A stretch of DNA of 29,166 nt from Pyrinomonadaceae bacterium. GTDB lineage: Bacteria; Acidobacteriota; Blastocatellia; Pyrinomonadales; Pyrinomonadaceae. A program made the position numbers and the translations under genes. The stretch lies in assembly GCA_018060305.1 (NCBI GenBank), contig JAGOWF010000002.1, positions 1 to 29,166 on the forward strand, written 5' to 3'. This document shows, piece by piece, positions 23,595 to 29,166 of this stretch. The notes under the pieces are model-generated. The model searched no databases, was not told the DNA's origin, and saw only the letters and a program-made list of their open reading frames with translations. The number at the start of each line of letters is the position of its first letter. Positions within the stretch are counted from its first letter, which is position 1.

Positions 23595-25753
23595 TATTTC
23601 AATCTCGCTCCGATCTCTACATCTTCCAGGAACGTAGCCAATGCCGGATTCGGGCCGGAATCGTCTTCGAGCGAGGCGGCGCAGATCATGCCTTCCGACA
23701 TGAGGCCGCGCAACTTGCGAGGTTTTAGGTTGGCGACGACGACGACCTTGCGGCCGATGAGCTTTTCAGGTTCATACCATTCGGCGAGTCCGGCGAGGAT
23801 CTGGCGGGGCTTCGCTTCGCCAAGATCGACCTCGAAACGGAGAAGTTTATCCGCATCGGGCACTTTCTCGGCGACCTTGATCTCTCCGACGCGGAGTTCG
23901 ATCTTGATAAAATCGTCGATGGTAATGAATTTATCCTCTTCTGACTGGACCGCAGGCGTCTCGCCTGCACTCGACGTTGATTTGTTTAGTCCCGTGTTCT
24001 CTCCAGCGTCCGTTGATTGCACGCGGGACGCGTGCGGTCCAGTCTGTTCGTTGATCTCATTCATAACTTTGTTCTTTTCTATTCGGGGAAAAACAGCGAC
24101 CGTTTCACCGATCTTTGTCCCGGCGGCGAGGCCGCCCCACGCGAGGCCGGCAGGATCAAGTGTAGCGATATCCTCGCTAAGGCCGATCTGGCTGTGGATA
24201 CTCTTTGCCGACTCGGGCATCACCGGATAGAGCAATATCGAAAGCCATCGAAGCGTTTCCGTTGCTCGATACAGAACGGCGTTTAGCGTCTCGGCCTGCT
24301 TTTCGTCCTTGATCAGCTCCCATGGCTTTGCATCCGAGATCATCTTGTCGATGCGGGCGATCACGGTCCAGAGCGTCTCTAGAGCCTGACTGAACTCAAA
24401 GTTATCGAACCGACGCAAAAATTCATCGCGAGCATGGCCGAGAATCGAAACCAACTCCTGATCGTCGGGATTTATGCCTGCGCGTTTGGCGTTTATGTAG
24501 TTTTCTTCGCTGATCTTGCCGTCCGGCACCAGTCCGTCTCGGTATTTCGTGATCATCGAGAGTGTGCGGCTCGCGAGATTGCCGAGGCCACTCGCGAGAT
24601 CGGCGTTGGCTCGTTCGATCAGGTTCTCATAGCCAAACTTACCGTCCTGGCCGAAGACCATATCTCGAAGCAGGAAATAACGCACCGCATCGACCTGAAA
24701 GTGTTGATGTAATACATCAACATCGATCACGTTACCTATGGTTTTACTCATCTTACGGCCATCAGCATCGAGCCACATGCCGTGAGCATAAACCGACTTT
24801 GGCAACGCCAATCCGGCCGCGTGTATAAAGGAAAACCAGTAAACGGTATGAAAACGCAGTATGTCTTTGCCGACCAGATGGACGGCGGGCCAGAACTTCG
24901 AGAAGTTGTCAGTGGTCAGTGGTCGGTGGCCGGTTTCTGCTGACGAACCACCGACCATTGACGACTGACTACTGCTATCGCCATAACCTAGTGCCGTTAT
25001 GTAGTTTGAGAGCGCGTCGAGCCAGACGTACATCACATGATCCTCGTCATCGGGAACGGGAACGCCCCAAGCGACAGACGTCTTCAGCCGGCTGATCGAC
25101 AGGTCCTGTAAACCTCTTCGAATAAACGACGTAACCTCGTTTTTACGGGCGTCGGGCCGAACAAGACCGTCGGTGTGCTCGATCGTGTCGATCAGCCACT
25201 CTGAATAGTCCGAGAGGCGGAAAAAGTAGCTTTCCTCGGCTATCTTGTCCAGCGGTCGCTCGTGAATTAGGCAATTCGGCACGTCCGAGCCTTCAGGCAT
25301 TGTATATTCGTCCTCACTCTTGAACGCAGCACACGGAGCGCAAAACCAACCTTCGTAAAAGCCCTTGTATATCGCTTCGTTCCCTTTCGGCGTCTTGCTT
25401 TTCGCGATCTCACGCCACAAATGCCGGACGCCGGCGTAATGGAAAGGCTCGGTGGTCCGCATAAACACGTCGTAGCCACCGTGCTCGCCGTCCAGCCGAA
25501 AATCTGCGAACATCCGCTTTAGTTGGCCCGAAATGTAGTCAACCTGCTCCTGCGGCGTCCGTCCCTCACGCCCCGCCGCCCGCTGAATGTTTATGCCGTG
25601 CTCGTCGGTTCCGGTGAGGAAATACGTCTCAAACCCACGCTGCCGCTTATGCCGCGCTATCACATCCGCCACGATAGTCGTATATAGATGCCCCAGATGC
25701 GGCAAACTATTCGCGTAGTAGATCGGGGTCGTGATGTAGAACGTTTCGGCCAT
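23594..25753 (-). CDS. metG: Methionyl-tRNA synthetase with C-terminal tRNA-binding domain
   Basis: This 719-residue class I synthetase attaches Met to tRNA-Met and initiator tRNA. HLGH is at 19-22; a zinc-binding knuckle uses C138, C141, C161 and H164; KMSKT is at 334-338. A C-terminal EMAP/Arc1p-type tRNA-binding domain occupies about 605-719 (DDFIKIELRVGEI, NLKPRKLRG). Two segments look inserted by palindromic repeats: residues about 260-283 in the catalytic domain (after ITALGYGD, before FSKFWPAVHLVGKD) and about 570-604 in the linker before the tRNA-binding domain. The start shares one base with the vapC stop (TGATG) and the stop shares one base with the brnT start (TAATG). Transcription therefore probably comes from the vapBC promoter. 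Confidence 0.97.
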   Translation of the reverse strand: MAETFYITTPIYYANSLPHLGHLYTTIVADVIARHKRQRGFETYFLTGTDEHGINIQRAAGREGRTPQEQVDYISGQLKRMFADFRLDGEHGGYDVFMRTTEPFHYAGVRHLWREIAKSKTPKGNEAIYKGFYEGWFCAPCAAFKSEDEYTMPEGSDVPNCLIHERPLDKIAEESYFFRLSDYSEWLIDTIEHTDGLVRPDARKNEVTSFIRRGLQDLSISRLKTSVAWGVPVPDDEDHVMYVWLDALSNYITALGYGDSSSQSSMVGGSSAETGHRPLTTDNFSKFWPAVHLVGKDILRFHTVYWFSFIHAAGLALPKSVYAHGMWLDADGRKMSKTIGNVIDVDVLHQHFQVDAVRYFLLRDMVFGQDGKFGYENLIERANADLASGLGNLASRTLSMITKYRDGLVPDGKISEENYINAKRAGINPDDQELVSILGHARDEFLRRFDNFEFSQALETLWTVIARIDKMISDAKPWELIKDEKQAETLNAVLYRATETLRWLSILLYPVMPESAKSIHSQIGLSEDIATLDPAGLAWGGLAAGTKIGETVAVFPRIEKNKVMNEINEQTGPHASRVQSTDAGENTGLNKSTSSAGETPAVQSEEDKFITIDDFIKIELRVGEIKVAEKVPDADKLLRFEVDLGEAKPRQILAGLAEWYEPEKLIGRKVVVVANLKPRKLRGLMSEGMICAASLEDDSGPNPALATFLEDVEIGARLK
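23943..24044. repeat. REPIN-like element read in frame within metG linker
   Basis: Arms 23943-23969 and 24018-24044 are inverted copies, 24 of 27 matching. Each arm holds its own hairpin: GCAGGCG/CGCCTGC with loop TCT on the left, GCACGCG/CGCGTGC with loop GGA on the right. The three differences are one loop base and a matched pair of stem changes, so both stems stay perfect. The element is 102 bp, exactly 34 codons. Confidence 0.85.
24905..24972. repeat. GTCAGTGG-type palindromic element read in frame within metG catalytic domain
   Basis: Arms 24905-24929 and 24948-24972 are inverted copies, 22 of 25 matching, around an 18-base loop. The arms are built of GTCAGTGGTCAGTGG-like units. It encodes a Ser-rich loop (SSQSSMVGGSSAETGHRPL) between two conserved MetRS blocks. 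Confidence 0.8.
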
Positions 25754-26157
25754 CAGGAAATATCACTAAGGGTCAACGTGTCTGCCTTGTAGCTTTTGAT
25801 CACTGCGTCATTAGTTAGGATGATCATATCCTCGACGATCGCTTGGGAGATTAGTAGGCGATCAAATGGATCACCATGAACCAGCGGCAAGTAGTGAACA
25901 CGCGTCACATGTCTCAAATCGATCCGAAGGTGCTGATATTCAGCCCGTCTGACCCTGTCTGGAAAAAAGAGAGCAGGTTCTTCAGGGAGGTGCATTTTGC
26001 CTAGACCGTACTTGATGGATGCCTCCCAGGCACTCACATCGGAGAAAAAGAAACGATTAGATTGGACATCCTGCAGAAAGGAGCTGGCTTTAGCCGAAAA
26101 ACGACGCGGCTCGATGAACATCCAAATAAATACGTGCGTATCGACGAGGACCTTCAT
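25753..26157 (-). CDS. vapC: PIN-domain (VapC-family) ribonuclease toxin
   Basis: This PIN-domain toxin has 134 residues. Acidic active-site residues are D6 (LVDTHVF), E45 (DVSAWEASIK), D96/D99 (GDPFDR) and D117 (TND). The VDTH...HGDPFDRLLISQA pattern is that of the VapC subgroup paired with Phd-type antitoxins. Characterised VapC enzymes cleave tRNA (initiator tRNA-fMet in enteric bacteria, others in mycobacteria) or the sarcin-ricin loop; the target here is unknown. The start overlaps vapB by four bases (ATGA, 26154-26157). The stop overlaps the metG start by one base. Confidence 0.92.
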   Translation of the reverse strand: MKVLVDTHVFIWMFIEPRRFSAKASSFLQDVQSNRFFFSDVSAWEASIKYGLGKMHLPEEPALFFPDRVRRAEYQHLRIDLRHVTRVHYLPLVHGDPFDRLLISQAIVEDMIILTNDAVIKSYKADTLTLSDIS

Positions 26158-26417
26158 TCGGAGTCGCCGTCTTCGTCAGGAAAGATCTTAGGATCAGTCA
26201 TGGCTTCCCATATATCCGGCGGCCATTCATCGAAATCATCGGCGATCCAGCCCTTTCCCTCGTCCATTCCCCACCAATCTTTCTTTTTTTCTTCGATCGC
26301 GACGAGCCGCACCTCATCCTTTCCGTTTTTTGCAATTACGACATCCTCGCCTTTTTTTGCAAGTTCGATCAATTTACTCAATTGCGATTTGGCTTTGTGA
26401 ATGTTGACTTTGGTCAT
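26154..26417 (-). CDS. vapB: Phd/YefM-family (VapB-type) antitoxin
   Basis: The protein has 87 residues from the ATG at 26417 (MTKVNIHKAKSQLSKLIELA), which matches the Phd/YefM N-terminal DNA-binding fold; GEDVVIAKNGKDEVRLV completes it. A GTG three codons upstream (26426) is less likely. The acidic, Trp-rich tail (DDFDEWPPDIWEAM) is the expected toxin-binding segment. It neutralises VapC and should autoregulate through the repeats just upstream (26446-26480). Confidence 0.9.
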   Translation of the reverse strand: MTKVNIHKAKSQLSKLIELAKKGEDVVIAKNGKDEVRLVAIEEKKKDWWGMDEGKGWIADDFDEWPPDIWEAMTDPKIFPDEDGDSE

Positions 26418-26436
26418 GGCAAACACCGCAACTCGA

Positions 26437-26480
26437 ATTATGGCATAGATTAGCTAAGTCATACAACTAGATTAGCTAAG
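26437..26480 (-). promoter_or_regulatory. vapBC promoter and twin operator
   Basis: A 13-bp direct repeat, TAGATTAGCTAAG, occurs at 26446-26458 and 26468-26480, 22 bp apart (about two helical turns). Each holds the palindrome TTAGCTAA. On the minus strand, a candidate -35 TTGTAT (26466-26461) and -10 CATAAT (26442-26437) with an 18-base spacer overlap the repeats, and the vapB ATG is 20 bases beyond the -10. This arrangement fits autorepression by an antitoxin complex. Confidence 0.6.
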
Positions 26481-28139
26481 CTATCGAACAAGTCGCCTTT
26501 TGTCCGCGGCCGCGAACTCATCCGTGTCCAGATATCGCGGCAATTTGCGTTCGTTAGCGATAGCAACTGCGATCGCGAGCCCGAGTTCGGAGTTCTGGAT
26601 CATCGCGTCCATATTCCACGATGGAAGATACTCATCGGTTGTCTGATGATAATGCTTCGCAGTGTCGCGGTATGACGTCAGAGCGTCTCCATCCAATGCC
26701 GGAATGAAATTAGTGCCGTGGCGCAGAGATATCGCCGGGACACCGACCTTGGCAAACGGAAAATGGTCAGAACGGAAGAAAAATCCCTGTTCCGGCCGCA
26801 TATCGCCCTGAAGGGTCAGTCCCCGCTCAGCAGCGATCGATTGGATAAGGATCCCGAGCGTTGATCGTTCGCCGCCAAGCGCGGAGAAATCCTCGGTCTT
26901 GCCAAAGAAATTGACACCGTCGATGTTGACGTTAGCGGCCGTTTTAGCCAGCGGAACAAGCGGATGATGCGAGTAATACTCAGCACCAAGCAATCCTTGC
27001 TCCTCGGCAGTCGGAAAAAGGAACAAGAATGACCGCTTTGGCCGCTTTTTCTTAGGCATCTTTGCGAGAATGTCCGCAATCCCGAGGATCGCAGACACGC
27101 CCGATGCGTTGTCATAGGCTCCGTTAAAGATCGTGTCGCCCCGAGCATCTGCGGCACCGATGCCAAGATGGTCCCAGTGGCCGGTGACAATGACGAACTC
27201 TTTTGAGAGTTTGGTATCACTGCCATCTACGATCCCGACTATGTTTGGTGAATCAAATGTCTGCAGTTCGCTTTTGAGATCAAGATTTGCGGTCACGCCG
27301 AGGTTGACCGGCTTGAAATCACGACTTTGCGCCTGCTTTCTCAGATCGTCGAGGTCGTGGTGACCAACATCGGCCAGATCCTTCGCCGCCTCGTTTGTCA
27401 TCCATGCCTTGATCGGGAGAAACGGTGTCTTATCGCCTTTTGCCCGCTCGATCTCATACCGCCAATTACCGTTTGATGTTCGGATGACGTTCCAGCCGTA
27501 GCCTGCGGATTCATTGGTGTGGACGAGGATCACGCCTGCCGCCCCGCGGCGGACGGCCTCTTCGTATTTATATGTCCAGCGGCCGTAATATGTCAGGGCT
27601 TTGCCGCCAAATAGGTTAGGCTCTTTGGCGGTCGCGGGCGGATCATTGACGATGATCATCAGGATCTTGCCCTTGTATTGGTTTGGGTCGCCTTTATAGT
27701 CATTCCAGTTGTAGAGCGGAGCGTCGATACCGTAGCCGACAAAGATCACCTCAGAACTAACGCTGACATCCGCCGTTTGCGCGCTGGTCGTCGCAACAAA
27801 ATCGTCGCCGAATTTGAAATAACGGTTCGTCGGCCCTTTCGTGATATTCACACGCAATTGCGTGGACGGGTCAGCCTTTAGTCCGACAAGGTTTACATTC
27901 TGGAAATAGCTCTTTCCGTTGCCGGGACGAACGCCGCTCGCCTTTAGCTGGTCAGCGATATATTGAGCGGCACGTTTGCCACCGGCAGTTCCGGGCCCGC
28001 GGCCTTCGAGATCATCGGCAGATAGCCGAATGACGCGGTTGCGCATCTTGGCGGCGTCAAACTTCGACGTCCAGTCCTGACCCAACACGCCCATCGAAAC
28101 GAACGAAATAACAAGAAATAGTGCGAATGTTCTTCTCAT
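26481..28139 (-). CDS. Secreted M28-family zinc aminopeptidase
   Basis: The protein has 552 residues with a signal peptide (MRRTFALFLVISFVSMGVLG). A PA-like insert domain (about 80-250) precedes the peptidase domain. Zinc and catalytic residues are seen in GHWDHLG (about 321), GAYDNASG, the TAEEQGLLGAEYY glutamates, NIDG and the late HYHQTTDEY histidine. It probably removes N-terminal residues from peptides outside the cytoplasm. It starts two bases after the folE stop, so the two are likely co-transcribed. Its stop lies beside the vapB operator repeats. Confidence 0.93.
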   Translation of the reverse strand: MRRTFALFLVISFVSMGVLGQDWTSKFDAAKMRNRVIRLSADDLEGRGPGTAGGKRAAQYIADQLKASGVRPGNGKSYFQNVNLVGLKADPSTQLRVNITKGPTNRYFKFGDDFVATTSAQTADVSVSSEVIFVGYGIDAPLYNWNDYKGDPNQYKGKILMIIVNDPPATAKEPNLFGGKALTYYGRWTYKYEEAVRRGAAGVILVHTNESAGYGWNVIRTSNGNWRYEIERAKGDKTPFLPIKAWMTNEAAKDLADVGHHDLDDLRKQAQSRDFKPVNLGVTANLDLKSELQTFDSPNIVGIVDGSDTKLSKEFVIVTGHWDHLGIGAADARGDTIFNGAYDNASGVSAILGIADILAKMPKKKRPKRSFLFLFPTAEEQGLLGAEYYSHHPLVPLAKTAANVNIDGVNFFGKTEDFSALGGERSTLGILIQSIAAERGLTLQGDMRPEQGFFFRSDHFPFAKVGVPAISLRHGTNFIPALDGDALTSYRDTAKHYHQTTDEYLPSWNMDAMIQNSELGLAIAVAIANERKLPRYLDTDEFAAADKRRLVR

Positions 28140-28141
28140 AT

Positions 28142-28723
28142 CTAACCCTTGATCAATGCCATCGCCTCGGCACGTGTTCTGGGATCCTTTCTAAACCCGC
28201 CTAAAACAGCCGATGTTATCGTGATGGCTCCCGGTTTTTTTACTCCGCGCAACGTCATACACGTGTGCTCGGCCTCTATCACGACCATTACGCCGACGGG
28301 TGCCAGCTTGTCAAACAAAGTCTGCGCGATCTGCTGCGTGAGCCGTTCCTGAACTTGGAGCCGACGCGAAAATACCTCAGCGATGCGCGCCAGCTTTGAC
28401 AGGCCGATGATGCGGCCGTTCTTTGGGATGTACGCGATGTGGCATTTGCCCACGAACGGCGCCAGGTGATGCTCACAAACCGACGCGATCGAGATGTCCT
28501 TGACCAGCACCATCTCGTCGTGGCTGTCGCCCGGCAGCGGCACGATGTGCGATGACGCATCGATCCACATGCCCTCGGTCAACTCCGCGTAAAAATCCGC
28601 GACACGCTCGGGCGTTCGTTTCAGACCGGCGCGGTCCGGGTCCTCGCCTATTCCCTCGAGCATCAGGCGAACGCCGGCTTCGATCTTTTTCCGGTCAAGT
28701 TTTCTAGCTGTTTTCCTTGCCAT
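28142..28723 (-). CDS. folE: GTP cyclohydrolase I, type 1
   Basis: This 193-residue enzyme converts GTP to dihydroneopterin triphosphate, the first step of tetrahydrofolate synthesis. Zinc ligands C83, H86 (SVCEHHLAPF) and C155 (EAEHTCMTLRG) are present, as are GRIIGLSKLARI and QERLTQQIA. The length is typical. It is divergent from the PilZ gene and sits two bases before the M28 peptidase gene. Confidence 0.97.
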   Translation of the reverse strand: MARKTARKLDRKKIEAGVRLMLEGIGEDPDRAGLKRTPERVADFYAELTEGMWIDASSHIVPLPGDSHDEMVLVKDISIASVCEHHLAPFVGKCHIAYIPKNGRIIGLSKLARIAEVFSRRLQVQERLTQQIAQTLFDKLAPVGVMVVIEAEHTCMTLRGVKKPGAITITSAVLGGFRKDPRTRAEAMALIKG

Positions 28724-28820
28724 CGTAAATGATTGATTTTAGCGTTTATCAAAGAAAACTGAAACGTGGCGGCCATTTTCGGTTTATTATCGAGGGCAGG
28801 GTCCCACGCCGACGGCCGCA

Positions 28821-29150
28821 ATGTACGAGAAACTGAGAAAACACCCCCGTGTCAGCCTGCAGACCGAACTCTGGATCGGTCAGGACGGCATCTTTACGCG
28901 AACAGACGAATTCCTTCGTGACCTGAGCGTCGGCGGAGCTTTCGTTCAGAGCCGACAAGTGTATTCCGTCGGAGATATCGTCAATCTGCGGTTCAAGATG
29001 CCTGAGAGCGCCAGTTTGGCCACCTGCTCGGCGATCGTCCGCAATATGCTTCACGGCGACGGCTTTGGTGTGCAGTTTCTCGACCTCTCAGGCGACAATC
29101 TGCGGCTGGTTGAGCGGCACATCGACAGCACCCTTAGCAGCAGCTTCTAA
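28821..29150 (+). CDS. PilZ domain protein
   Basis: This single-domain protein has 109 residues. The cyclic di-GMP binding signature is complete: RKHPR (R6 and R10) and DLSVGG (D34, S36, G39). FKMPE, AIVRNML and FGVQFLDLSGDN complete the PilZ barrel. It probably acts as a cyclic di-GMP receptor. It is divergent from folE across a 97-bp gap containing a TTTATTATC stretch near 28782 that could be a -10 for this gene. No diguanylate cyclase is in the window. Confidence 0.92.
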   Translation: MYEKLRKHPRVSLQTELWIGQDGIFTRTDEFLRDLSVGGAFVQSRQVYSVGDIVNLRFKMPESASLATCSAIVRNMLHGDGFGVQFLDLSGDNLRLVERHIDSTLSSSF

Positions 29151-29166
29151 CTTCCCGTCCTACACA

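Noticed and set aside
26418..26426. GTG start for vapB at 26426
   Set aside because: The ATG at 26417 gives the usual Phd/YefM N-terminus (MTKVNIHKAK); the upstream codon adds nothing conserved.

Overview
Gene content and style point to a bacterium of the phylum Acidobacteriota, most likely class Blastocatellia (Pyrinomonadaceae-like). This is an inference from several traits: Ser/Thr kinases with N-terminal MKxCPxC zinc-ribbon starts, large secreted SBBP/VCBS-repeat proteins, moderately high GC, and many palindromic intergenic repeats. No 16S gene or other direct marker is present.

Layout. (1) Positions 1-4995, plus strand: the end of an acyl-CoA carboxylase carboxyltransferase subunit, alanine racemase (alr), a YihY/BrkB membrane protein and an O-antigen-ligase-like polytopic protein. 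(2) 4955-9583, minus strand: a signalling cluster. It holds a Ser/Thr kinase with a PEGA-like domain and four zinc-ribbon motifs, two membrane proteins carrying the same N-terminal zinc-ribbon tag, and an FHA-zinc ribbon-Ser/Thr kinase. (3) 9673-9839: tRNA-Lys(CUU) with its own promoter and terminator. (4) 9965-19020: two secreted repeat proteins with the same six-repeat C-terminal module, flanking an FHA-PrsW membrane protease. (5) 19113-22242, minus strand: a coiled-coil/HARE-HTH protein with an upstream palindrome, a long-chain polyprenyl diphosphate synthase, YajQ and TatD. (6) 22254-26480, minus strand: methionyl-tRNA synthetase (metG) sandwiched between two toxin-antitoxin modules, vapBC upstream and brnTA downstream. 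All five genes overlap end to start. A frameshifted remnant of a second metG 3' end lies just beyond brnA. (7) 26481-28723, minus strand: a secreted M28 aminopeptidase and folE. (8) 28821-29150, plus strand: a PilZ protein.

Two things stand out. First, the vapB-vapC-metG-brnT-brnA chain puts an essential, translation-initiation-related enzyme under apparent TA promoter control and translational coupling. The metG 3' remnant suggests that the TA cassette arrived by replacing the metG 3' end. Second, at least eight palindromic or short-repeat elements, from about eight unrelated sequence families, occupy most co-directional intergenic spacers. Several are read in frame inside essential genes (two in metG, one inside tatD, one forming the TatD C-terminus). 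In one metG copy the two arms differ by a compensatory base-pair change that keeps the hairpin. No stretch longer than about 300 bases lacks a gene.
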